From Pseudomonas sp. B6002 (GTDB taxonomy: Bacteria; Pseudomonadota; Gammaproteobacteria; Pseudomonadales; Pseudomonadaceae), in NCBI RefSeq assembly GCF_013385985.1, contig NZ_JACAOY010000025.1, forward strand, positions 157,787-221,786: 64,000 bases of DNA, given 5' to 3'. The notes under the pieces are model-generated. The model had not been told where the DNA came from. It did no database searches and saw only the letters and a program-made list of their open reading frames with translations. The translations under genes were made by a program, and so were the position numbers. Position 1 is the stretch's first letter, and each line of letters starts with the position of its first letter. This document shows, in pieces, positions 57,306-64,000 of this stretch.

Positions 57306-57695
57306 ATGAAAACCTCACGCCGCCAAGGCGGTTTTACCTTGCTCGAAATGCTCGCGGTGATCGTGCTGCTGGGCATCGTCGCGACCATTGTGGTGCGCCA
57401 GGTCGGCGGCAATGTGGACAAGGGCAAGTACGGCGCCGGCAAGGCCCAGCTCGCCAGCCTGAGCATGAAGATCGACAGCTATGCGCTGGACGTCGGCTCG
57501 CCGCCCGGCACCCTGCAACAGCTGGTGGACAAGCCCGGCGGCTACGCCAAGCCTTCGGACCTCAAGGACCCCTTCGGGCATGCCTTCGGCTATCGCTTCC
57601 CCGGTGAGCATGGGCCTTTCGACCTGATTTTCTACGGCCGTGACGGCCAGCCCGGTGGCGAAGGCTACAACGCCGACCTGGGCAACTGGGAATAA
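57306..57695 (+). CDS. gspG: type II secretion major pseudopilin GspG
   Basis: A 129-residue pseudopilin. Prepilin cleavage after Gly9 (RRQGG-FTLLEMLAVIVLLGIV), then DSYALDVGSPPGTLQQLVDKPG and the calcium-loop region DPFGHAFGYRFPGEHGPFDLIFYGRDGQPGGEG, typical of GspG. Forms the periplasmic pseudopilus. Confidence 0.93.
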   Translation: MKTSRRQGGFTLLEMLAVIVLLGIVATIVVRQVGGNVDKGKYGAGKAQLASLSMKIDSYALDVGSPPGTLQQLVDKPGGYAKPSDLKDPFGHAFGYRFPGEHGPFDLIFYGRDGQPGGEGYNADLGNWE

Positions 57696-57702
57696 CCGGC
57701 CC

Positions 57703-58128
57703 ATGGCCCAGCGCGGCTTTACCTTGCTGGAGATGCTGGTGGTCATCCTGTTGATCAGCCTCGCAGTCAGCTTGCTCGGCCTGGGTGTGCGCCAAGGGTT
57801 GCAGGTCGCCAAGGAACGCCGTGCCGTCGGGCAGATGGTGGAGGCATTGCGTGCCACACGAGCCGGGGCAATTATTGGCGGCCAAGCGGCGCGCACCGAG
57901 TTTGACCTGCACGCCAGGACATTTCAGGCACCGGGGCGTGCGCGGCAGCAATGGCCCGAGCCGTTGCAGGTGACCTTGCACACGGCCGAACAGGTGGGGC
58001 CAGCTGTCGAGTTCTACCCCGACGGCAGTTCAACCGGGGGCAACCTGCTGCTGGCCAGCGGCACCCGGCGTTGGCGCATCGATGTCGGCTGGCTCACCGG
58101 CAGCGTGCAGTCAAAGGCCCTGCCATGA
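57703..58128 (+). CDS. gspH: type II secretion minor pseudopilin GspH
   Basis: A 141-residue pseudopilin: MAQRG-FTLLEMLVVILLI cleavage site, then the GspH-like VGQMVEALRATRAGAIIGG and a beta-rich C-terminal part with LEVYPDG-like AVEFYPDGSSTGG. ATG 57703 is seven bases after gspG. Confidence 0.85.
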   Translation: MAQRGFTLLEMLVVILLISLAVSLLGLGVRQGLQVAKERRAVGQMVEALRATRAGAIIGGQAARTEFDLHARTFQAPGRARQQWPEPLQVTLHTAEQVGPAVEFYPDGSSTGGNLLLASGTRRWRIDVGWLTGSVQSKALP

Positions 58129-58457
58129 AGCGCCAGGCCGGTTTCACCCTGTTGGAAATGCTTGCTGCGCTGACCCTGATGGCGGTGTGCAGCAGCGTGT
58201 TGCTGGTGGCGTTCGGGCAGAGTGCGCGTTCGCTCTCCCAGGTGGCCCACAGTGATCGGCTCACGCACGCCGCGCTGTCGATTTTCGATCAGGAGGCGGC
58301 GGGGCGCTTGAGTGTCGGCGTGCGCGAGGGTGAGCTGGATGGCATTCACTGGCAACTGAACTGCACCCGCCAGCAACCCCAGGTGTTTCGCCTCGACCTG
58401 AGCCTTCGCGAGGGCCCGCACCAGGCCCGTTTCAGCACCTTGAAGGCACGCCTGTGA
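58125..58457 (+). CDS. gspI: type II secretion minor pseudopilin GspI
   Basis: A 110-residue pseudopilin: MKRQAG-FTLLEMLAALTLMAV; a short globular part with HWQLNC and LSLREG. The size and place match GspI. ATG overlaps the gspH stop codon (ATGA). Confidence 0.82.
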   Translation: MKRQAGFTLLEMLAALTLMAVCSSVLLVAFGQSARSLSQVAHSDRLTHAALSIFDQEAAGRLSVGVREGELDGIHWQLNCTRQQPQVFRLDLSLREGPHQARFSTLKARL

Positions 58458-59035
58458 AACGCCGCGAGCAAGGCTTCACGCTGCTGGAAATCCTGGTGGT
58501 GCTCAGCCTGCTCGCCGTGTTGCTGGTGCTGGTGGGCGGGGCATTACTGGGGGCTAATCGCGCGGTGTCCAAGGCCCAGCGCTACACGGTGAGCCTGGAC
58601 GAAGTGCGCGCCGCCCAGCAGTTTTTGCGCACGGCCATCGGCGAAGCGCTGCCGTTGAGCGGGGTAGACCACGCCGCTGCAACGGAAGGTTTTTTTGTCG
58701 GTGCACCCGAGCATTTGCAGTTCGTCTCGACCTTGCCCGGGGTGCTGGGTGGCGGGATTCAGTGTTTCACCGTGCAACGCGTCGAGAGGGATTTGCAGGT
58801 GGGTTTCTCCGACCGCGAACCTCAGGTGTTGCTGCACGATCTAGACGGCCTGCAATTGAGTTATCGCGGCATCTCCCCGTTGGGGCAGGCTACCGGCTGG
58901 CTCAATGAGTGGCCGTGGCCCAGGCGCTTGCCTGACGCGGTGCGCATTGCTGCCCAGCTCAACGGACCGGTGCCGTGGGTTACCCAAGTGATTGCGTTGC
59001 GCTTGAACCTGGCCAGCGGGGTGGCGGGAGAATGA
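58454..59035 (+). CDS. gspJ: type II secretion minor pseudopilin GspJ
   Basis: A 193-residue pseudopilin: GTG start, KRREQG-FTLLEILVVLSLLAV, the GspJ-type RAAQQFLRTAIGEALPL and FVGAPEHLQFVSTLPGVLGG. Overlaps gspI (GTGA) and gspK (ATGA). Confidence 0.85.
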   Translation: MKRREQGFTLLEILVVLSLLAVLLVLVGGALLGANRAVSKAQRYTVSLDEVRAAQQFLRTAIGEALPLSGVDHAAATEGFFVGAPEHLQFVSTLPGVLGGGIQCFTVQRVERDLQVGFSDREPQVLLHDLDGLQLSYRGISPLGQATGWLNEWPWPRRLPDAVRIAAQLNGPVPWVTQVIALRLNLASGVAGE

Positions 59036-59733
59036 AGCGTCAGCGCGGTGCAGCCCTGCTGCTGGTGCTGTGGGTGCTGGCGTTGCTCAGTGTGTTGCTG
59101 GGCGGGCTGGTGGGCTGGGTGCAGTTGGAGAGCCGCCAGGCCCTGTGGTTTCGGCAACATACCCAGACTGTCCTGGCCGCCGAAGCCGGTATCGCGTTGG
59201 CCATGACTGACCCGCGCCGGGTGGTCGACGGGCGTGATATTCAACTGACGTTCGACGACGCCCACCTGCACGTCAGCCTGCGCAGCGAGCGCGGCAAGTT
59301 GTACCTGATCAACGCCGAGACGGATGACTTCATGCGCCTGGCCCTGGCGTGCGGGGCCAGCCAGGCCCAGGCGAGCGCGTTGGCCAAGGCCCTCGAAACC
59401 CGCCGCAACAGGGGCTTGGCGCCGTTCCGCGTACTGGAAGAAGTGCGCCAGCTGCCGGGCATGACGCAAGCGCTCTACAGCCAACTGCTGCCTGAAATCA
59501 CCTTGTGGAGCGACCTGGATCGCCCCGACGCCGCCTTTGCCAGCCCGCTGATGCGCAAGGCCCTCAACCTGCCGCAACAGAACGCCGAGGGCGCCGACCC
59601 TGGCCTGGTGTTGCAGGTCGACAGCCGCGCTGAGCGCCCGGGCGGGTATCAGGCGCGCGTGCAAGCCACCGTTTTATTGAGCCCATCGGAGGACAGCGCA
59701 CAACCCTACCGGGTGGTGCGGTGGCAAGAATGA
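59032..59733 (+). CDS. gspK: type II secretion minor pseudopilin GspK
   Basis: A 233-residue protein: KRQRG-AALLLVLWVLALLSVL, the GspK variant in which the position after the cleavage site is not Phe and Glu5 is missing, then the large domain with GKLYLINAETDDFMRLAL and LEEVRQLPGMTQALYSQLLPEITLWS. Shorter than the classical 300-residue GspK. Tips the pseudopilus. Confidence 0.85.
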   Translation: MKRQRGAALLLVLWVLALLSVLLGGLVGWVQLESRQALWFRQHTQTVLAAEAGIALAMTDPRRVVDGRDIQLTFDDAHLHVSLRSERGKLYLINAETDDFMRLALACGASQAQASALAKALETRRNRGLAPFRVLEEVRQLPGMTQALYSQLLPEITLWSDLDRPDAAFASPLMRKALNLPQQNAEGADPGLVLQVDSRAERPGGYQARVQATVLLSPSEDSAQPYRVVRWQE

Positions 59734-60722
59734 ATCGACTGGAACCCTTTGCCCGGCATTGGCGCGGCAGCCTGTTGCAACAGGGCTGGCGCCTGTGGCT
59801 GGCTGAATTACGTGGCTGTGTGCCGTGCTGGCTGGCCCTTCACGAGCCGCCCGAGCAGCGTCATCACTGGCCGTTGAGCGAGCCGGTTGCGCCGGGCAAC
59901 ACGCGCCAGGTGCTGGTGTTGGCCACCGACGCCGTGTTGCTGCAAACCGTGCAGTTGCCCCTGGCGGCGGCGCGCAACCTCACCGCCGTGGTGGGCTATG
60001 AGCTGGACCGCTACACCCCGTTCAACGCCGATCAGCTGTACTTCGTTGCGCAGCCGTTGCGCCGCACACCCGCCCACCTGGAGGTGCGGCTGGTGGCGAT
60101 CCTGCGCGAGCACCTCGACCGGATTCTCGCCGATTGCACTGCCCTTGGCCTGCAGCCCCACCGCGTGGAAGTGGGCGACCTCGGTGTCGACTTGTTGCCC
60201 GCGCCGTTGCGACCGCGCCAGCACCCACCGGGCAAGGGCTTGCAACGCAGCCTGCCGTGGCTGTGCGGGGCCTTGCTGATTGCGGCGATGCTGCTGTGGC
60301 TCAACGACCGCCAGCGCGTGCTCGACGTCATGCAGGCCAGCGTCCAACAACAGAAAGCTCAGGTCGCCGAGGTGCACGCCCTGCGCCAGCAATTGCTCAA
60401 CACCCGGGGTGCAGCGCAGTACCTCACCCGCCGCAAACTGGCGCAGCCCCCGCTGGCCGCGCTGCTCAATGACCTGACCACCTGCCTGCCGGCCGACACC
60501 TGGATCGACCAGTTGGACGTGAAAGACGGTGAGGTGTCGTTCTCTGGGCAAAGCGCCAAGGCCAGCGGCCTGATCACGCGGATCAAGGGCTGCCATCGCC
60601 TGGAAAACGCCCAGTTCGAAGGGGTGATTCAACCGGATGCGCGCACCGGCAAGGACCAGTTTGCCTTGCGTGCCCACTTGCGCCAGGAGGTGGCCGATGC
60701 GCCGATCCCTCACACCCCGTGA
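59730..60722 (+). CDS. gspL: type II secretion GspL-like (PilN-type) protein
   Basis: A 330-residue protein with an N-terminal cytoplasmic actin-like half (VLVLATDAVLLQTVQLPL, VVGYELDRYTPFNADQLYF) and one membrane helix at about 178-196, then a PilN-like periplasmic part (SVQQQKAQVAEVHALRQQ). It links GspE to the inner-membrane platform. ATG 59730 overlaps the gspK stop codon; GTG 59721 is an alternative. Confidence 0.82.
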   Translation: MNRLEPFARHWRGSLLQQGWRLWLAELRGCVPCWLALHEPPEQRHHWPLSEPVAPGNTRQVLVLATDAVLLQTVQLPLAAARNLTAVVGYELDRYTPFNADQLYFVAQPLRRTPAHLEVRLVAILREHLDRILADCTALGLQPHRVEVGDLGVDLLPAPLRPRQHPPGKGLQRSLPWLCGALLIAAMLLWLNDRQRVLDVMQASVQQQKAQVAEVHALRQQLLNTRGAAQYLTRRKLAQPPLAALLNDLTTCLPADTWIDQLDVKDGEVSFSGQSAKASGLITRIKGCHRLENAQFEGVIQPDARTGKDQFALRAHLRQEVADAPIPHTP

Positions 60723-61299
60723 ACGTCGCGGTTCGGCGTTGCTGATCCTGGCGCTGGTGGTGGGCGCTGCCTACTGGCTGTTGATCGACAGCTGGTTCGC
60801 CGGGCCGTTGCGCGAGATGGGCGAGCGCGCCGATCAGTTGCGCGAGCAGCAGCAACGCTATGCCGGCGTGCTGCGCCAGGGCGATGCGCTGCGCGAGCAA
60901 TTGCAGCAGGCGCGCCAGGACCCGGCCAGCAGCACCAGCCTGTTGCCGGGAGACGATCCCGATGTGGTCGCCGCCGACCTGATGCAGCGCCTCGCCGACC
61001 TGATCAACAGCTATGCCGACCTTGGCGGCGGCTGCCGCCTGACCCAGCGCAAACCCATCACCCCGGAGCAGGATGACGGCGAGCCGTACCGCCAGGTCAA
61101 GGTCAGCCTCACGCTGAACTGCGCCATCGAACCCCTGGAGGCGCTGTTGCATGAACTTGAATATCAGCCACCGTTTCTGTTCGTCGATGAGTTACGTATC
61201 CGCCGCAGCCAGCAGGCCCCGGCCAGTGGCGGCGCGGGGCAACTGGTGGTGCACCTGCTGGTGCGCGGTTACCTGCAACCGGCGCGGGTGACGCCATGA
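60697..61299 (+). CDS. gspM: type II secretion GspM-like (PilO-type) protein
   Basis: A 200-residue protein: short cytoplasmic N-terminus, one membrane helix (SALLILALVVGAAYWLLI), coiled coil (MGERADQLREQQQRYAGVL) and a ferredoxin-like domain (VKVSLTLNCAIEPLEALLHELEYQPPFLFVDEL). Overlaps gspL by 26 bases. Confidence 0.82.
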   Translation: MRRSLTPRERRGSALLILALVVGAAYWLLIDSWFAGPLREMGERADQLREQQQRYAGVLRQGDALREQLQQARQDPASSTSLLPGDDPDVVAADLMQRLADLINSYADLGGGCRLTQRKPITPEQDDGEPYRQVKVSLTLNCAIEPLEALLHELEYQPPFLFVDELRIRRSQQAPASGGAGQLVVHLLVRGYLQPARVTP

Positions 61300-61814
61300 C
61301 GAGCGTACTGCGGCCCCTGGAATGGGGCCTGCTCGGCCTGGCCGGGTTGCTGGGCGTGTTGATGGCGGTGATCCTCAGCAGCATCGGCGACGAGCCGCAG
61401 TGGCTGCCGGAACCCAGCGCCCCGGCCCAGCCTTCGAGCCGTGTGCAAACAGCCCCGAGTATCGCGCTGCAAGACCTGGCCGCCACCTGGCAAACCCCGC
61501 TGTTCAGCCCTGATCGCAGCCCCGACCGTGTAGTGGGCAAGGCCCAGGTGTCGAGCCTGGCCAACCTCACCCTCAGCGGGATCATGATCACCGGCAACCT
61601 GCAGATGGCCATGCTTAAACCGGCCAGTGGCCCGACCCTCACGGTGCGCCTGGGCCAGGCGCTGCCCAACGGTTGGCGCCTGGAACACCTGACCCCGCAA
61701 TACGCCCGATTCAGCCTGGACGGCCGCACCCAGACCTTGAGCCTCTACGCCAAGCGCTTGCCGCCGCCGTCCAGCCGCCCCCCGATGACTTTGCCCCGCG
61801 AGCCTCTCCCTTGA
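61296..61814 (+). CDS. type II secretion GspC/GspN-like protein
   Basis: A 172-residue bitopic protein with one N-terminal helix (GLLGLAGLLGVLMAVIL), a Pro-rich linker and a C-terminal HR-like domain (LTLSGIMITGNLQMAMLKPASGPTLTVRLGQALPNGWRLEHLTPQYA) of the type that binds the secretin N0 domain. No PDZ domain. Functionally the GspC position; by size it may be classed as GspN. Overlaps gspM by four bases. Confidence 0.72.
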   Translation: MTSVLRPLEWGLLGLAGLLGVLMAVILSSIGDEPQWLPEPSAPAQPSSRVQTAPSIALQDLAATWQTPLFSPDRSPDRVVGKAQVSSLANLTLSGIMITGNLQMAMLKPASGPTLTVRLGQALPNGWRLEHLTPQYARFSLDGRTQTLSLYAKRLPPPSSRPPMTLPREPLP

Positions 61815-61819
61815 TCGAT

Positions 61820-63943
61820 ATGCGCACCTCAACGTTTTGCCTGGCCACCGCTCTTGCCTTGAGCGGCTGCGGCTCCTTTCCAGACCGTGCCGACCCGGAT
61901 GAGGACCTGATGCACGAGGCCCTGCAGGGCACCGGCGCGCAACGCCCGCCGCTCGAGCAGTCGGTGGCCGAAAGCCCGCAGCCGCCGATAAAAACGCCGC
62001 CGCAGCGCCAGTTGATTCGCGGCAGCCAACAGTTCGTGCGTGCACCCGGTGCGGCGCCGAGCGCACAGGAGGAGGGCGGCGACATCGTGTTCAACTTCGC
62101 CGACCAGCCCATCGAAGCGGTGATCAACAGCGTGATGGGCGACCTGCTGCACGAGAACTACAGCATCGCCCAGGGCGTGAAGGGCAGCGTGAGTTTTTCC
62201 ACCTCCAAGCCGGTGAGCAAGCAGCAGGCACTGTCGATCCTCGAGACCCTGCTGTCCTGGACCGACAACGCCATGATCCGCCAGGGTTCGCGCTACGTGA
62301 TCCTGCCGGCCAACGAGGCCGTGGCGGGCAAACTGGTGCCGCAGATGCGCGTGGCCCAGCCGCCCAGCGGGCTCTCGGCGCGGTTGTTCCCGCTGCGCTA
62401 TATCTCGGCCACCGAGATGCAAAAACTGCTCAAGCCCTTCGCCCGTGAGAACGCATTCCTGCTGGTGGACCCGGCGCGCAATGTGTTGAGCCTGGCCGGT
62501 ACGCCGGATGAGTTGGCCAACTACCAGGACACCATCGACACCTTCGACGTGGACTGGCTCAAAGGCATGTCGGTGGGCGTGTTTGGCCTGCAACGCGCGT
62601 CGGTGGCCGAGCTGATGCCCGAGCTGCAACACCTGTTCGGCCCCGACAGTGGTATGCCCCTGGCGGGCATGCTGCGGTTCCTGCCGATCGAGCGCACCAA
62701 CTCGGTGGTGGCGATTTCGTCCCAGCCGCAGTACCTCAGTGAAGTGGGGGATTGGATTCGCACCATCGACGAAGGCGGCGGCAACGAGCCGCAGATGTAT
62801 GTCTACGACGTGCGCAACATGAAGGCCGCCGACCTGGCCAAGTACCTGCGGCAGATCTACGGCACCGGCGCGATCAAGGACGACACGCCGGCCAAGGTGG
62901 CGCCGGGGTTGCGCACCACCACCCTGGCCTCGCCCGGCATGGGCGGCTTGCAGAACACACCCCCGGTGGCGGATGAGCCCGAACCTGAGCCGGAAGAAAA
63001 GACCGTCGCCCCCAGCAGCGACCTTGAAGCCGGCACGCGGATCACCGCGCAACAGAGCAGCAATCAACTGCTAGTGCGTACACGCCCGGCGCAATGGAAG
63101 GAGATCGAAGCGGCAATCAAACGGCTCGACAACCCGCCACTGCAGGTGCAGATCGAGACGCGCATTCTGGAAGTCAAACTGAGCGGTGAACTGGACCTGG
63201 GTGTGCAGTGGTACCTGGGGCGTCTCGCCGGCAATTCCGCCAGCACCACGGTGGCCAACGCCTCCGGCAGCCAGGGCGCACTGGGCGGCGGCGGGGCGGG
63301 GCTGGGGGCGACGGATTCGTTGTTCTATTCGTTTGTCAGCTCCAACCTGCAAGTGGCGCTGCATGCCCTGGAAAAGAACGGGCGCACTCAGGTGTTGTCG
63401 GCGCCGTCGCTGGTGGTGATGAACAACCAGCCGGCGCAGATCCAGGTGGGGGACAACATTCCCATCAGCCAGACCACCGTGAATACCGGTGTGTCGGACA
63501 CCACGTTGAGCAGTGTGGAGTATGTGCAGACGGGGGTGATCCTGGACGTGGTGCCGCGGATCAACCCGGGTGGGTTGGTGTACATGGACATCCAGCAGCA
63601 GGTCAGCGATGCGCAGGATACGGCGGCTAACAGCGACACGCCGGTGAACCCGCGCATTTCGACGCGCTCGGTGTCGACCCAGGTGGCGGTGCAGAGTGGG
63701 CAGACGGTGTTGCTCGGGGGGTTGATCAAGCAGGACAACGCCGAGGGGGTGAGTGCGGTGCCTTACCTGGGGAAAATTCCCGGGTTGCGGTGGTTGTTTG
63801 GGAGTACCAGCAAGTCCAAGGCGCGCACGGAGTTGATTGTGTTGATTACGCCTCGGGTGGTGACCAACAGCGGGCAGGCGCGGGAGGTGACGGATGATTA
63901 TCGGGAGCAGATGCGGTTGTTGCGGCCCTCTTTGGACCGGTAG
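61820..63943 (+). CDS. gspD: type II secretion secretin GspD, lipoprotein form
   Basis: A 707-residue outer-membrane secretin. The signal peptide ends in ALSGC, so Cys18 should be lipidated, as in HxcQ, which needs no separate pilotin. N0 (IVFNFADQPIEAVINSVMGDLL), N1-N3 repeats, an acidic linker (VADEPEPEPEEKTVAP) and the C-domain with VPRINPGGLVYMDIQQQVS and VLLGGLIKQDN ... VPYLGKIPGLRWLFGSTS. Ends the operon; the start at ATG 61820 is chosen because the signal peptide begins there. The prepilin peptidase is not in the window. Confidence 0.93.
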   Translation: MRTSTFCLATALALSGCGSFPDRADPDEDLMHEALQGTGAQRPPLEQSVAESPQPPIKTPPQRQLIRGSQQFVRAPGAAPSAQEEGGDIVFNFADQPIEAVINSVMGDLLHENYSIAQGVKGSVSFSTSKPVSKQQALSILETLLSWTDNAMIRQGSRYVILPANEAVAGKLVPQMRVAQPPSGLSARLFPLRYISATEMQKLLKPFARENAFLLVDPARNVLSLAGTPDELANYQDTIDTFDVDWLKGMSVGVFGLQRASVAELMPELQHLFGPDSGMPLAGMLRFLPIERTNSVVAISSQPQYLSEVGDWIRTIDEGGGNEPQMYVYDVRNMKAADLAKYLRQIYGTGAIKDDTPAKVAPGLRTTTLASPGMGGLQNTPPVADEPEPEPEEKTVAPSSDLEAGTRITAQQSSNQLLVRTRPAQWKEIEAAIKRLDNPPLQVQIETRILEVKLSGELDLGVQWYLGRLAGNSASTTVANASGSQGALGGGGAGLGATDSLFYSFVSSNLQVALHALEKNGRTQVLSAPSLVVMNNQPAQIQVGDNIPISQTTVNTGVSDTTLSSVEYVQTGVILDVVPRINPGGLVYMDIQQQVSDAQDTAANSDTPVNPRISTRSVSTQVAVQSGQTVLLGGLIKQDNAEGVSAVPYLGKIPGLRWLFGSTSKSKARTELIVLITPRVVTNSGQAREVTDDYREQMRLLRPSLDR

Positions 63944-64000
63944 ATCGGGGGCATATCCGTTATCTGTGTGATGGCTGATATTGGTTCCGCTCTTACAGCG

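Overview
The window is about 64 kb of a high-GC gammaproteobacterial chromosome, almost certainly a Pseudomonas of the fluorescens group. The basis is the gene set (an RsmE-type CsrA paralogue, DUF1654, DUF2790 and DUF1652-like proteins, a ribose operon followed by a secreted nucleoside hydrolase), the order thrS-infC-rpmI-rplT-pheS-pheT-ihfA-merR-tRNA-Pro, and REP-type inverted repeats of the GTAGGAGC / GTGGGAGC classes. No complete insertion sequence, CRISPR array or rRNA was seen.

Layout. 1-3000: 3' part of an SDR gene, a tRNA-Val(TAC)/Asp/Asp cluster, a PuuB-like flavin oxidase and tRNA-Val(GAC). 3460-9040: a lipoprotein, then a ROK-controlled locus (SIS deaminase/deglycase, ROK kinase, APC permease, divergent ROK repressor) that looks like a compact route for an amino sugar or sugar-amine. 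9100-12300: a DUF4410 lipoprotein and a DUF969-DUF979-pcp operon for pyroglutamyl compounds. 12300-16000: a small membrane protein, a heavy-metal-type two-component system, a DUF2790 protein and a secreted alpha/beta hydrolase. 16200-19620: HAD phosphatase, small proteins, rsmE, a SPOR lipoprotein, and a DUF1654-endA pair under a LexA-type box. 19740-28350: periplasmic asparaginase, then rbsBACRKD plus a nucleoside hydrolase. 28390-30420: small proteins, an I78 inhibitor and a cold-shock protein. 30660-38080: the translation-factor block. 38166-40140: tRNA-Pro followed by a small phage-derived patch (S24 repressor, Com-like zinc protein, one unknown gene). 40270-41430: a CmcJ-like gene and an SDR pseudogene with an internal deletion. 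41720-47580: a GntR-regulated ABC transporter with two unrelated binding proteins and a gamma-glutamyltransferase. 47775-54076: a TonB receptor plus FecBCDE-like importer, bracketed by inverted REP copies. 54405-63943: an eleven-gene type II secretion operon ending in a lipoprotein secretin.

How the parts work together. Several blocks are complete uptake-plus-catabolism modules with their own regulator: ribose/nucleosides (RbsR operator over the promoter), the ROK locus, the pyroglutamate operon and the GntR/GGT locus. The translation block carries apparent autoregulatory signals: two tRNA-Thr anticodon-like hairpins in front of thrS and an AUU start for infC. The points most worth following up are the thrS leader, the LexA box on DUF1654-endA, the ROK/SIS/APC locus, the collapsed SDR gene, the GspE without its zinc cysteines, and the A5:C68 mismatch in tRNA-Val(GAC).
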